Origin: Actinomycetota bacterium
GTDB lineage: Bacteria > Actinomycetota > Actinomycetes > Nanopelagicales > Nanopelagicaceae
Direction: 5' to 3'
Assembly (NCBI GenBank): GCA_027731885.1
Contig: JAQCAO010000034.1
Location: 1-12,701, forward strand
DNA: 12,701 nt
Part shown: positions 1 to 7,860 of the stretch, piece by piece
Layout of the letters: each line of letters starts with the position of its first letter
Position numbering within the stretch: the stretch's first letter is position 1
Notes under the pieces: generated by a model
Told to the model about the DNA's origin: nothing
The model's database searches: none
Seen by the model: the letters and a program-made list of their open reading frames with translations, nothing else
Translations under genes and position numbers: made by a program

Positions 1-1039
1 CCGCCACAAATGTTTGGGTTACAAATTTCTGATCTTCGCTAAATGCGCGCAGCGCCGCTTTCTGTCCAGCGGCATCTCCATCAAAGGTAAAGATTACTTC
101 GCCACGGAAAGCATCATCATCCATTAATAAGCGGCGAATGATTCGGATGTGATCGGCTCCAAATGCGGTACCGCAAGTAGCGACTGCAGTTGTGATTCCC
201 GCCAACTGCGCCGCCATCACATCGGTATAGCCTTCAACGATGACTACTTGGCGCTTCTTTGCGATCTCTTTCTTAGCCATATCAAGTCCATATAAAACCT
301 GGCTCTTCTTATAAATCGGAGTCTCTGAAGTATTTAAATACTTTGGCCCCTGGTCTTCTTCATCACTGGCTAATTTGCGAGCGCCAAAGCCAACTACATC
401 GCCAGATATATCGCGGATCGGCCAAATCAAGCGATTACGAAATTTATCTATCGGCCCACGTTGTCCCATCTTGGATAGCCCAGCAGTCTCGAGTTCATCA
501 ATTGTGTAACCTTCGGCCCGCAGGAATTTGGTCAACCCATCCCACTCATCGGGGGCATAACCGACTCCGAACTTTTCACACGCAGATTTATCAAATCCCC
601 GCTTCGTCATCAACTCACGAGCGTGTGCAGCAAGTGGAGATGTATTTAACTGATCCTGATAAAACTTTGCCGCCAGCGCATTTGCAGATATCAATCGAGA
701 ACGATTTCCAGATGGAGCTGGTGTGAAATTGCCTTCTTCATAACGTAATTGATAGCCGATGCGATCTGCTAAACGTTCAATAGTTTCAGTGAAACTTAAG
801 TGATCCATCTTCATTACAAATGAGATGACATCGCCACTAGTTTGGCAGCCAAAGCAATGGAAGAAGCCTTTACTTGGCGTTACGTGAAATGAGGGAGATT
901 TCTCATCGTGAAATGGGCAGAGACCCTTTTTTTGTCCACCACCAGCTGACTTAAGTTGTACATAGTCAGCTACGACTTCATCAATGTGAGCGCGTTCGCG
1001 GATATATGCCACATCCTCATCTTTGATACGTCCGCTCAT
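1..1039 (-). CDS. dnaG: DNA primase DnaG, N-terminal 346 residues (gene runs off the left edge)
   Basis: DnaG makes the short RNA primers for replication, working with the replicative helicase. The visible part starts with a CHC2 zinc finger (C41-P-F-H44, then C62-F-G-C65), continues through the RNAP-like core (KFRNRLIWPI near residues 199-208, YLNTSETPIYKK near 234-245), and reaches the TOPRIM motifs: acidic residue E269 in VEGYTDVMA and the DxD pair in TFDGDAAG (D320, D322). About half of the protein, including the rest of the polymerase domain and the helicase-binding domain, lies outside the window. The ATG at 1039 is the only usable start: the same frame has a TAA at 1051-1049 and no other start between. 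No clear Shine-Dalgarno sequence precedes it, which suggests coupling to translation of dgt 29 bp upstream. The family call is secure. Confidence 0.97.
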   Translation of the reverse strand, partial: MSGRIKDEDVAYIRERAHIDEVVADYVQLKSAGGGQKKGLCPFHDEKSPSFHVTPSKGFFHCFGCQTSGDVISFVMKMDHLSFTETIERLADRIGYQLRYEEGNFTPAPSGNRSRLISANALAAKFYQDQLNTSPLAAHARELMTKRGFDKSACEKFGVGYAPDEWDGLTKFLRAEGYTIDELETAGLSKMGQRGPIDKFRNRLIWPIRDISGDVVGFGARKLASDEEDQGPKYLNTSETPIYKKSQVLYGLDMAKKEIAKKRQVVIVEGYTDVMAAQLAGITTAVATCGTAFGADHIRIIRRLLMDDDAFRGEVIFTFDGDAAGQKAALRAFSEDQKFVTQTFVA

Positions 1040-1047
1040 AAGTCCAT

Positions 1048-1077
1048 GTTATCTGAGGTTATCCGAGGTTATCTGAG
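1048..1077. repeat. Three tandem 10-bp repeats at the dgt/dnaG junction
   Basis: On the plus strand the unit GTTATCTGAG occurs three times head to tail (1048-1057, 1058-1067, 1068-1077); the middle copy differs by one base (T to C). The repeat covers the last codons and the stop of dgt and most of the gap before dnaG. On the coding (minus) strand every copy contains TAA, and because the unit is 10 bp the three TAAs fall in three different frames. Function unknown; it could be simple slippage or a translation stop cassette. Confidence 0.85.
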
Positions 1078-2298
1078 CGCACTCAGCCGAGCATGCAAGG
1101 CATATGCACCAGGGTCAGTCAGGCTCGCAATCTGATCGATCACGATACGCATCCGCTCAGTGTCGTTTGTCGCTACCGCCCAATCCTTTGCAAAAATGGA
1201 ATCTAAATGTGTATCTGCATATTTATGGAGCATCTCTACTAGCTCCTTGATTAACACCTGCTGCTTGGCGTAACGCTCTTGCGATACTGCAGCATTGATC
1301 AAGTAATGGCCGGCAATTGCCTTTAGAAAATCAACTTCTACTTGTTGTTCGCGAGGAATCACCAGATCAGCTGAATAACGCTGCAGCGGTCCGTCACCAT
1401 GAACTTTACGAGTCTCTAACTCCGCGGCTAATACAAAGCGGCCGATTAATTGAGAAGTTGAATCTTTTAACCTAGCCAGCGAGCGATGCGATCCATCGTA
1501 ATAACGCGGCCAGCAAGATAGCTGTTGTAAACGCTCCAGTGCGGCAGCGGCTTCATCCTTAGTAGCGGTCGAACCGTATCCAGCTTGCATTTCGCTGTGC
1601 AGAATGTCGAAATCCTTTTCGAAGTTCTCTACCTTAACCTGCCCAACAAAAATTGCATCTTCTAGATCATGAACTGAGTAAGCACAGTCATCGGACCAAT
1701 CCATAATTTGAGCCTCGATACATTTGCGATCTGGTGGCGATCCCTGACGCATCCAATTAAAAATTTCAACATCGTCATCGTAGACACCAAATTTACGGGG
1801 GTTGATCGCGCGCGGCCAAGGATATTTAGTACCCGCATCTAGCGATGCGCGCGTTAGATTTAAGCCAACGCTCTTGCCATCTTTATCAACGGTCTTTGCT
1901 TCGATCCTGGTCAATAAGCGAAAGCTCTGCGCATTTCCTTCAAATCCCCCAAAGCCGCTAGCAACTTCAGCTAGCGCTTCTTCCCCATTGTGACCAAAAG
2001 GTGGATGACCTAAATCATGCGAAAGACATGCAGTTTCAAGTAGATCTGGATCTGCACCTAGCGATTCGCCGAGTTCGCGACCAATCTGTGCGCATTCAAG
2101 TGAATGTGAAAGACGGGTGCGCTGAAAATCGTTTTCCCAAGGAACTGCGACTTGAGTTTTAGCGGCTAAGCGGCGGAGTGCAGCGGAGTGAATAACACGT
2201 GCGCGATCGCGCATAAATTCAGTACGTCCCACGCGTTTGGCGGGTTCGAATAAAAAGCGCTCTTGATCTGCTTCGCTGTAATTCTTCGCCCCGCTCAT
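1069..2298 (-). CDS. dgt: dGTPase-like dNTP triphosphohydrolase (HD domain)
   Basis: Predicted cytosolic enzyme that hydrolyses dNTPs to nucleoside and triphosphate, helping set the dNTP pool. At 409 residues it is normal for the family. The HD-domain metal ligands are visible: H65 in TRLSHSLE, H94-D95 in SHDLGHPPFGH, and the distal Asp in DWSDDCAYSVHDLEDA (near residues 200-215). FEGNAQSFR (119-127) is also a family signature. The N-terminal region FMRDRARVIHSAALRRL is the usual start of bacterial dGTPase-like proteins. The ATG at 2298 follows the stop of the YdcF-like gene by 4 bp, and a GGGTAGGG purine run lies just before it. Its position beside dnaG is a common actinobacterial arrangement and fits a shared role in DNA synthesis. 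True substrate preference (dGTP or general dNTP) cannot be read from sequence. Confidence 0.95.
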   Translation of the reverse strand: MSGAKNYSEADQERFLFEPAKRVGRTEFMRDRARVIHSAALRRLAAKTQVAVPWENDFQRTRLSHSLECAQIGRELGESLGADPDLLETACLSHDLGHPPFGHNGEEALAEVASGFGGFEGNAQSFRLLTRIEAKTVDKDGKSVGLNLTRASLDAGTKYPWPRAINPRKFGVYDDDVEIFNWMRQGSPPDRKCIEAQIMDWSDDCAYSVHDLEDAIFVGQVKVENFEKDFDILHSEMQAGYGSTATKDEAAAALERLQQLSCWPRYYDGSHRSLARLKDSTSQLIGRFVLAAELETRKVHGDGPLQRYSADLVIPREQQVEVDFLKAIAGHYLINAAVSQERYAKQQVLIKELVEMLHKYADTHLDSIFAKDWAVATNDTERMRIVIDQIASLTDPGAYALHARLSALR

Positions 2299-2302
2299 AG
2301 CC

Positions 2303-2926
2303 CTACCCTAAATGATCGCTGATATGAATGCCGCGCCTACCTAAGGTTACATATGACAGATAAGCCCCAGTTTCTCGTATTAAATAGCGCTGCCCAGCAT
2401 TGGCTAAGGCGCTCGGGCCTGTTTGAACAGGTGAACACCTTGCTATAACACCTAAATCATTAGCCATAGTCATTGAACGCCGACAGTGAAAAGGATCGGT
2501 CACAATGATGACATCTTCCCAATCTTTTATCTTCATTAACTTTACATAGTTCTGTGTAGATACCCAGGTATCACGTCCGACCTCGAGCGAAGTTATATTG
2601 CGTGACATAACCCCATTTGTCGATAACCAATACTTTCCAGATGCTGCCTCAGTTGTGCGGTCTCCAGGAGCGCCGGCGCCAACTGTAATAATGTGTGGCG
2701 CAAGCCCAAGTTCATAGATTCGCTTTGCTTCATCTAGCCGCGCTTGCAAAACATCACCAGGACGGCCATTTAATTGCGCAGCGCCTAATACAACAATGAC
2801 ATCACCATTGCGCGTCACTGGATTATTGGCGGCATGCCAAGTTATCGCGAGGGCGTAAAGCGGAACGGCGACCATTACCAGTAGTACCGCAGCAATTGCG
2901 CGGCGCATTATTTTAAAGAGGATCAT
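2303..2926 (-). CDS. YdcF/SanA-like DUF218 membrane-anchored protein
   Basis: A 207-residue protein with one N-terminal transmembrane segment (about residues 8-29, after a short MILFKIMRR start) and a DUF218 (YdcF/SanA-type) domain outside it. Domain hallmarks are GDVIVVLGAA (41-50), RLDEAKRIYELG (63-74), the conserved acidic residue E93 in TTEAASG, and TDPFHCRRS (143-151). Members of the family have been linked to cell envelope functions and vancomycin sensitivity (SanA), but the biochemical reaction is not established, so none is assigned here. Its start overlaps the dusB stop in an ATGA (2926-2923), showing tight translational coupling. An in-frame ATG at residue 7 is an alternative start. 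Its presence among tRNA and replication genes is probably operon packing and not evidence of shared function. Confidence 0.85.
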   Translation of the reverse strand: MILFKIMRRAIAAVLLVMVAVPLYALAITWHAANNPVTRNGDVIVVLGAAQLNGRPGDVLQARLDEAKRIYELGLAPHIITVGAGAPGDRTTEAASGKYWLSTNGVMSRNITSLEVGRDTWVSTQNYVKLMKIKDWEDVIIVTDPFHCRRSMTMANDLGVIARCSPVQTGPSALANAGQRYLIRETGAYLSYVTLGRRGIHISDHLG

Positions 2927-4059
2927 CCGCCCGAGAACGCATCTTCTAGCTCTACGGCAACATCTTCATCAGGATCAAGTAACCAACCATCGGGCAACGT
3001 CGGTGGGCGACCATGGCTTACTCTTCCGCGTGGTTTTTCAGCGACTTCTAGAGGATATGGCTGATCAGTTAATTGATCAAGAAGTTGGCGAAGCTCGGCA
3101 AGGGATGAGTGCATTCCAAATTGGCGGCGCAACTCACTTGGGACTCTAAATCCCTTTAAATACCAAGCCATATGTTTACGCAGATCGCGACAACCGCGAT
3201 CTTCTGATTCAAAGTAATCAACGATTAATTCACCATGGCGATACATAACTTCGCGGACTTGATGAAGCGATGGCAGAACTCGCTTATCGCCGCCATTTAA
3301 TGCTTCTACCAAATCCGCAAATAGCCAAGGTCTTCCTAAACATCCGCGACCAACCACAACTCCAGCGCACCCAGTCTCTTTCATCATTGCCAAACCGTCG
3401 CTACCAGACCAGATATCGCCATTTCCAAGAACTGGTGTTCCGGTTGGCTTTAAATGTTCGACTAAGCGGGCGATCGCTGACCAATCAGCTTTTCCTTCAT
3501 ACATTTGTTCTGCGGTGCGCGCATGCAGTGCAACCCAAGCAACGCCACTATCTGATGCTGACTTTGCAGCTTCTAAATATGTGTGGTGATCGGTATCAAT
3601 ACCAATACGCATCTTTACCGTAACCGGAATTCCAAATGGTTTCGCCGCTTGCACTGCCGCATCAACAATCGCAGCGAAGAGTTTGCGTTTGTATGGAAGC
3701 GCCGCTCCCCCGCCTTTACGCGTTACCTTCGGCACTGGGCACCCAAAGTTCATATCAATATGGTCGGCTAAATTCTCTTTACCAATCATTGTCACGGCAG
3801 CGCGCATCGTGTGTGGGTCAACGCTATATAGCTGCACCGAACGTGGCCATTCTCCCGCGCCGGGTGCAATCATGCGTAACGTATCTGGCCGTCTCTCAAT
3901 TAAAGCGCGCGCAGTAACCATTTCAGAGACAAATAAACCAGCGCCTTGTTCGCGACAGAGCGCGCGAAATGCAGAGTTGGTGATTCCCGCCATCGGCGCA
4001 AGAACCACCGGTGGATCGATTACATGGTCACCACTTGCAAGTGGCAGAGTTAACGCCAC
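2923..4059 (-). CDS. dusB: tRNA-dihydrouridine synthase (DusB family)
   Basis: FMN-dependent enzyme reducing specific uridines in tRNA to dihydrouridine. The TIM-barrel N-terminus shows PVVLAPMAGITNSAFR (17-32, FMN site), the catalytic Cys C107 in DMNFGCPVPKVTRKGGGAAL, K149 in VTVKMRIG, H179 and R181 in ALHARTAEQMYEGKADW, and the phosphate-binding GNGDI (212-216) and GRG (237-239). A helical C-terminal domain follows; 378 residues is normal for the actinobacterial form. The start is GTG at 4059: an in-frame TAA lies immediately upstream (4062-4060), and the next Met is inside the FMN motif, so no other start is reasonable. It begins 4 bp after glyS and overlaps the next gene by 4 bp, so it is almost certainly in the glyS operon. 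Exact target uridine is unknown. Confidence 0.95.
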   Translation of the reverse strand: MALTLPLASGDHVIDPPVVLAPMAGITNSAFRALCREQGAGLFVSEMVTARALIERRPDTLRMIAPGAGEWPRSVQLYSVDPHTMRAAVTMIGKENLADHIDMNFGCPVPKVTRKGGGAALPYKRKLFAAIVDAAVQAAKPFGIPVTVKMRIGIDTDHHTYLEAAKSASDSGVAWVALHARTAEQMYEGKADWSAIARLVEHLKPTGTPVLGNGDIWSGSDGLAMMKETGCAGVVVGRGCLGRPWLFADLVEALNGGDKRVLPSLHQVREVMYRHGELIVDYFESEDRGCRDLRKHMAWYLKGFRVPSELRRQFGMHSSLAELRQLLDQLTDQPYPLEVAEKPRGRVSHGRPPTLPDGWLLDPDEDVAVELEDAFSGG

Positions 4060-4063
4060 TTAA

Positions 4064-5443
4064 TTAGCAACCAAGCAGTTTGGGAGCAAGCCATGCTTCT
4101 ACTTGGTCAATAGCAATTCGCTCTTGCGCCATTGTGTCACGGTCGCGAATTGTTACCGCTTGATCATCAAGTGTTTCGAAGTCAATGGTGATGCAATATG
4201 GAGTGCCGATCTCATCTTGGCGACGGTAACGACGTCCAATCGCACCAGCATCATCGAAATCGATATTCCAGTTCTTACGTAATTGCGCAGCGAGATCGCG
4301 CGCCTTTGGCGAAAGGTCGGCGTTACGTGACAACGGCAAGACCGCAACTTTTACTGGAGCTAAGCGATGATCAAGTTTAAGTACTGCGCGCTTTTCCATC
4401 TCGCCCTTGGCGTTAGGTGCTTCATCTTCAGTGAATGCATCCATTAAGAAGGTCAGCGCGCAGCGATCTACCCCCGCCGCAGGCTCAATTACATAAGGCG
4501 TCCAGCGTTCGTTCTTCTCTTGATCAAAGTAAGAAAGATCTTTTCCAGAAGCAGCTGAGTGCGCTTTAAGATCGAAATCTGTGCGGTTAGCAATACCTTC
4601 CAGCTCACCCCATTCAGTGCCAGCGAATTCAAATTTATATTCGATATCTGCGGTGCGCTTTGAATAATGCGATAACTTCTCTTTTGGATGATCGTAGATA
4701 CGCAGACGATCTGGATTGATACCGAGATCCGTATACCAAGCCAGGCGAGTATCGATCCAATATTGATGCCAATCTTCATCGGTGCCTGGTACAACGAAGA
4801 ACTCCATTTCCATCTGCTCAAATTCGCGAGTACGGAAAATGAAGTTTCCAGGCGTAATTTCGTTACGGAATGACTTTCCGATCTGGCCGATACCAAATGG
4901 TGGCTTGCGACGTGAAGTTGTCATTACCTGATCAAAGTTGATAAAGATTCCTTGCGCAGTTTCCGGGCGCAGGTAAGCCAGTCCTGATTCATCTTCAACT
5001 GGTCCGAGGAAAGTTTTTAACAATCCGGAAAATTGTTTTGGCGTTGTGAATTGGCCCTTATTGCCACAGGCCGGACAGTTCATATCGGCAAGTGATTCAA
5101 GTTTCTTCTTATGCTTTGCTTCGTACGCTTCTTCCAAATGATCTGCGCGATAACGCTTATTGCAAGCAGTACATTCAGTAAGCGGATCGCTAAAAGTTGC
5201 AACGTGGCCGGATGCTTCCCAAACTTCACGCGCCAAGATCACACAAGAGTCCAGGCCGACTACATCTTCGCGACCCATCACCATGGATTTCCACCATTGG
5301 CGCTTTACATTGTTCTTTAACTCAACTCCGAGCGGACCGTAATCCCAAGAGGCGCGAAGTCCGCCATAAATTTCAGATGAGGGATAAACAAATCCACGTC
5401 GCTTGGCGAGGGAAACAATATTTTCTAAACGATCTACGGCCAT
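4064..5443 (-). CDS. glyS: Glycyl-tRNA synthetase, single-chain homodimeric type
   Basis: Charges tRNA-Gly with glycine. The 459-residue class II enzyme is the alpha2 (eukaryote/archaeal-like) form normal in Actinobacteria. It has the N-terminal [15 protein letters not shown] (14-28), a CxxC...CxxC zinc-ribbon-like insertion (C91, C94, C123, C126), the RPETAQGIF segment (159-167), motif 2 ([10 protein letters not shown] and [14 protein letters not shown], about 191-216) and motif 3 ([16 protein letters not shown], 322-337). The anticodon-binding domain fills about 363-455. The ATG at 5443 has GGAG seven bases upstream. It is the first gene of the glyS-dusB-ydcF-dgt-dnaG run. Its own promoter should lie in the 84 bp before it or farther up; a weak -10-like TAAACT (5513-5508) is the best candidate, without a convincing -35. 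Confidence 0.97.
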   Translation of the reverse strand: MAVDRLENIVSLAKRRGFVYPSSEIYGGLRASWDYGPLGVELKNNVKRQWWKSMVMGREDVVGLDSCVILAREVWEASGHVATFSDPLTECTACNKRYRADHLEEAYEAKHKKKLESLADMNCPACGNKGQFTTPKQFSGLLKTFLGPVEDESGLAYLRPETAQGIFINFDQVMTTSRRKPPFGIGQIGKSFRNEITPGNFIFRTREFEQMEMEFFVVPGTDEDWHQYWIDTRLAWYTDLGINPDRLRIYDHPKEKLSHYSKRTADIEYKFEFAGTEWGELEGIANRTDFDLKAHSAASGKDLSYFDQEKNERWTPYVIEPAAGVDRCALTFLMDAFTEDEAPNAKGEMEKRAVLKLDHRLAPVKVAVLPLSRNADLSPKARDLAAQLRKNWNIDFDDAGAIGRRYRRQDEIGTPYCITIDFETLDDQAVTIRDRDTMAQERIAIDQVEAWLAPKLLGC

Positions 5444-5478
5444 CTCAAATCTCCATCCGTCCGGCTGGCTGTCGGCGA

Positions 5479-5498
5479 ATCACAACGGGCGTTGCAAT
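5479..5498 (-). other. Small imperfect hairpin in the glyS upstream region
   Basis: On the minus strand ATTGCAAC can pair with GTTGTGAT across GCCC, with two G-U pairs. It lies between the stop of the ABM gene (5528) and the glyS ribosome binding site. There is no T-run after it, so it is not a convincing intrinsic terminator. It may be chance. The rest of the 84-bp gap shows nothing clear. Confidence 0.25.
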
Positions 5499-5527
5499 CG
5501 TGGCCTTAGTTTACTCGCACGCCTTAA

Positions 5528-5797
5528 TCACTCATACGCTCCGGGCTCATCGATTGCGCGCGCAAGCAATGGGATAGCGCTCATCTTTACCGTGTTATTG
5601 CTCAAAGCCCTGCGATATGAGCCCACATTGGCCCAGTGGGTTACAAGACTCCAGAGGGTCGGATCATCGAGATTTTGGCCAAACTCGCCGCTTACATATC
5701 CAGGACAAGCCGAGAGCGCTTCTATAGCGAGGCTCAGCTCGAGCTTAAATTTAGTCGCTTCCGCCAAAGGGGTTGTAAATCTTGCAATAGCTAACAT
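5528..5797 (-). CDS. Small ABM-fold (antibiotic biosynthesis monooxygenase-like) protein
   Basis: An 89-residue protein that looks like a single ABM-type dimeric alpha/beta barrel. Family-like features are CPGYVSGEFGQNLDDP (31-46), the core WSLVTHW (49-55), the helix GSYRRALSN (59-67) and a C-terminal PLLARAIDEPGAYE. ABM domains include heme-degrading and quinol-oxidising enzymes and many of unknown activity, so no reaction is assigned. The ATG at 5797 has a good AAGGGG ribosome binding site six bases upstream. From memory, a similar short protein sits beside zur or glyS in other Actinobacteria, which supports it as real. It lies 36 bp after zur on the same strand and is likely the last gene of the znu operon, though a 21-bp palindrome sits in the gap and might separate it. 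Confidence 0.8.
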   Translation of the reverse strand: MLAIARFTTPLAEATKFKLELSLAIEALSACPGYVSGEFGQNLDDPTLWSLVTHWANVGSYRRALSNNTVKMSAIPLLARAIDEPGAYE

Positions 5798-5814
5798 GGT
5801 TTTCCCCTTGTTTA

Positions 5815-5835
5815 AATTTTCAATTATTGAAAATT
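5815..5835. promoter_or_regulatory. Perfect 21-bp AT-rich palindrome between zur and the ABM gene
   Basis: The arms AATTTTCAAT and ATTGAAAATT flank a single central base at 5825. The element overlaps the zur stop codon (5836-5834) and ends 17 bp before the ABM start codon. It could be an operator for a dimeric regulator or a weak RNA hairpin. It is not followed by a T-run in the direction of transcription. Its half-site differs from the TGATAAT half-site of the boxes upstream of znuA, so Zur binding is not assumed. Confidence 0.6.
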
Positions 5836-6262
5836 ACTTTCTTCTGCAACCCTTACACACACCAAAGATATCTACCTTATGGCTGACTTCACTAAAGCCA
5901 TTTTCCTTGGCAACTTTTTCTGTCCAATTTTCAATGGCAGGGCCTTCAACGGTGATAGTTAGCCCGCACTTGTTGCAAATCAAATGGTGGTGGTGTCCAT
6001 CGTTTTGCCCACAATGGCGATAGAGCGTTTCTCCTTCGGTGCTCTTAATTGCATCGATATCTTCTTTCTCCGCCATCTTTTGCAAGGTTCGATAGACCGT
6101 CGCAAGCCCAACTTTAAGTTTCTTTTTTGCAAGAAGTGCGTGAATCTCTTGGGCGCTTTTAAACTCATCGATTCCGTAAAGAGCTTCAAGGATAGAGCTT
6201 TGCTGCCGAGTTGATCGTTCTACGATCTGCTTGGAATCCTTACCGACATCCTTGAGAGACAT
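5834..6262 (-). CDS. zur: Fur-family metalloregulator, probable zinc uptake regulator Zur
   Basis: A 142-residue DNA-binding repressor of the Fur family. The winged helix occupies roughly the first 80 residues, with recognition-helix motif GLATVYRTLQKMAEKEDI (52-69). The dimerisation and metal domain has HHHH (90-93), LICNKCG with C96 and C99, and a second CxxC near the C-terminus (C136, C139), a typical four-Cys structural zinc site. Assignment as Zur over Fur rests mainly on context: it directly follows znuA-znuC-znuB, and Fur/Zur-like boxes lie upstream of znuA. Zinc-bound Zur would repress zinc uptake and its own operon. I chose ATG at 6262; a TTG six bases earlier (6268) is possible and would put the gene 3 bp from znuB. 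No strong ribosome binding site is visible, suggesting coupling to znuB translation. Confidence 0.92.
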   Translation of the reverse strand: MSLKDVGKDSKQIVERSTRQQSSILEALYGIDEFKSAQEIHALLAKKKLKVGLATVYRTLQKMAEKEDIDAIKSTEGETLYRHCGQNDGHHHHLICNKCGLTITVEGPAIENWTEKVAKENGFSEVSHKVDIFGVCKGCRRK

Positions 6263-6271
6263 AGCCAAATA

Positions 6272-7111
6272 CTATCTGACTTGAAGCCTCAAACTGCGTC
6301 TGCGGGTATATGAGGAGAATCCAATGCTTGAGATAAACAAGAAAATCACAATCACAACGATTAAAGCGCCAGGGGCTAGATCAAAGTAGAAGCTGGTGAT
6401 CACACCTGAGACTGCACCAAAGGCTCCGATAGCAGCGGATAAAATTCGAGTACCGCTAAAACTCTTGCTGATTTGTTGAGCGGTCGCAACTGGAATGATC
6501 ATCAGCGCGCTTACTAGAAGTAATCCCACGACTCGCATTGCAATCGTTACGGTAACGGCGGTCATAACCGCTAAGAGCATCGATAGCAATTTCACTGGAA
6601 TGCCGGATACCTGAGCGAATTCGCTGTCATGACATAAGGCAAAGAGCGGTTTCTTGAGCATCATCGTGGCAACAAATATCGCCAGCGCTAAAGCAACGAT
6701 TAGAGCGATATCGAATCTGCTTACAGTGGTTAAAGATCCAAAAAGATAAGAGAGGAGATTTACATTTGATTTCTTTGATGAAAGGCCAATAAGGAGCACT
6801 CCACCAGCAATTCCCCCATAAAAAAGAACTGCCAGAGCTACATCTCCACTCGTTTTTCCATATGCGCGAATCAGTTCTACGACAATTGCGCCAATTGAAG
6901 CGACAATAACTGCGGTAGCAACCGGATTGGTTTGCAAAAGAAATCCTAGGGCCACTCCTGTTAATGCGATGTGTCCTAATCCATCACCCATCAAAGAAAG
7001 GCGACGTTGAACAAGGAAGATACCGACAAGTGGAGCACATAATCCAACAACAAGTGCAGCTAATAGCGCACGTTGCATAAATGCTGGTTCTAGAAACTCA
7101 AAGAGCGTCAT
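6272..7111 (-). CDS. znuB: Zinc ABC transporter permease ZnuB
   Basis: Membrane permease of the ABC-3 family (zinc/manganese), forming the channel of ZnuABC. The protein is strongly hydrophobic over its length, with several membrane segments, starting near ALLAALVVGLCAPLVGIFLV. Family motifs include LVQRRLSLMGDGLGHIALTGVA early on and VVGLLLVSALMIIPVATAQ in the second half. I prefer ATG at 7111 (279 residues) because it overlaps the znuC stop in an ATGA (7111-7108), a classic coupling signal; a TTG at 7120 would add three residues. The C-terminus ends in a basic tail (SYTRRRSLRLQVR). Metal choice is inferred from ZnuA and Zur; manganese cannot be excluded from the permease alone. Confidence 0.93.
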   Translation of the reverse strand: MTLFEFLEPAFMQRALLAALVVGLCAPLVGIFLVQRRLSLMGDGLGHIALTGVALGFLLQTNPVATAVIVASIGAIVVELIRAYGKTSGDVALAVLFYGGIAGGVLLIGLSSKKSNVNLLSYLFGSLTTVSRFDIALIVALALAIFVATMMLKKPLFALCHDSEFAQVSGIPVKLLSMLLAVMTAVTVTIAMRVVGLLLVSALMIIPVATAQQISKSFSGTRILSAAIGAFGAVSGVITSFYFDLAPGALIVVIVIFLFISSIGFSSYTRRRSLRLQVR

Positions 7112-7860
7112 ATCTGCCAACCTTCAGCTGGTTTCGAAGAAGAGTGAGGGTGATCATGAAAAATATGGCTATCTACTGCTTCGGCATCTGGTGATCCATC
7201 AAACGAGACCCGACCTTCGCGAAACATAATCACGCGATCAATTAACGGGCGTAAGGGTCCAAGTTCGTGCGAAACTAAAATTACCGTTGTGCCACCTTGA
7301 ACAAGGTGCTTTAGCGCTTCCGCAAATACATTTTGTGTCGCAAGATCTACGCCAGCAGTTGGTTCATCAAGAAAAAGTAGATCTGGTGCGCTGGCTAAAG
7401 CGCGCGCAATCAGAGTTCTTTGATATTGCCCGCCGGATAAAGTATTTATGGAATCATTTTCGCGATCCTTTAACCCAACGACTTCAATGGCATGAGAAAT
7501 CTTCTCTCTATCGTCACGAGTAAAACGTCGGAGCCAGCCATGTGAAAGACGACCGGATTCAACTACTTCAGAGACGGTTGCGGGAATTCCCATAGAATCA
7601 TGGATTCGCTGAGGAACATATCCAAGGCGATCGCGGTCTTTAAAGTGTGAAAATTCAGTTCCAAAAATCGAAACCTTGCCACTTTGAATAGGCGCTAGCC
7701 CTAGACAGGCTTTAACAAAGGTGGATTTACCAGAACCATTCGATCCAAGAATTGCAACTACGGAAGAGCTTTTAATTCCCAACGTCACATTATCCAGGGC
7801 GATTCGCCCTGGATAATGGACACTGAGATTAGTGACCTCTAAAGCCTCTTTTACTTGCAA
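7108..7860 (-). CDS. znuC: Zinc ABC transporter ATP-binding protein ZnuC
   Basis: The ATPase that powers ZnuABC import at the inner face of the membrane. It has Walker A GSNGSGKST (39-47), Q-loop VPQ (82-84), ABC signature LSGGQ (141-145), Walker B LLFLDEP (161-167) and the switch His H198 in LVSHEL. At 250 residues it is normal for the family. The C-terminus carries a His cluster (SHIFHDHPH), a feature also seen in other zinc transport ATPases, possibly involved in metal handling. The start is TTG at 7860, overlapping the end of znuA by 10 bp; no ATG or GTG start before the ABC core is available, and no clear ribosome binding site is visible, so translation probably depends on znuA. Confidence 0.94.
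   Translation of the reverse strand: MQVKEALEVTNLSVHYPGRIALDNVTLGIKSSSVVAILGSNGSGKSTFVKACLGLAPIQSGKVSIFGTEFSHFKDRDRLGYVPQRIHDSMGIPATVSEVVESGRLSHGWLRRFTRDDREKISHAIEVVGLKDRENDSINTLSGGQYQRTLIARALASAPDLLFLDEPTAGVDLATQNVFAEALKHLVQGGTTVILVSHELGPLRPLIDRVIMFREGRVSFDGSPDAEAVDSHIFHDHPHSSSKPAEGWQI

Noticed and set aside
343..726. Plus-strand open frame of 127 codons
   Set aside because: It lies wholly antisense to dnaG, whose zinc finger and TOPRIM motifs are intact, and has no family-like features.
1802..1993. Plus-strand open frame of 63 codons
   Set aside because: Antisense to dgt over conserved HD-domain coding sequence; no supporting signals.
4031..4044. 14-bp palindrome CCACTTGCAAGTGG near the start of dusB
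   Set aside because: It is inside coding sequence and not near a promoter; likely chance.
3583..4063. Several overlapping plus-strand frames
   Set aside because: All are antisense to the well-supported dusB gene.
5444..5527. T-box riboswitch upstream of glyS
   Set aside because: The gap is only 84 bp, too short for a T-box, and no specifier or antiterminator structure is visible.
5403..6023. Plus-strand open frame of 206 codons across three minus-strand genes
   Set aside because: It spans the antisense of the glyS start, the ABM gene and zur, has no ribosome binding site and no recognisable motif; it is a shadow frame.
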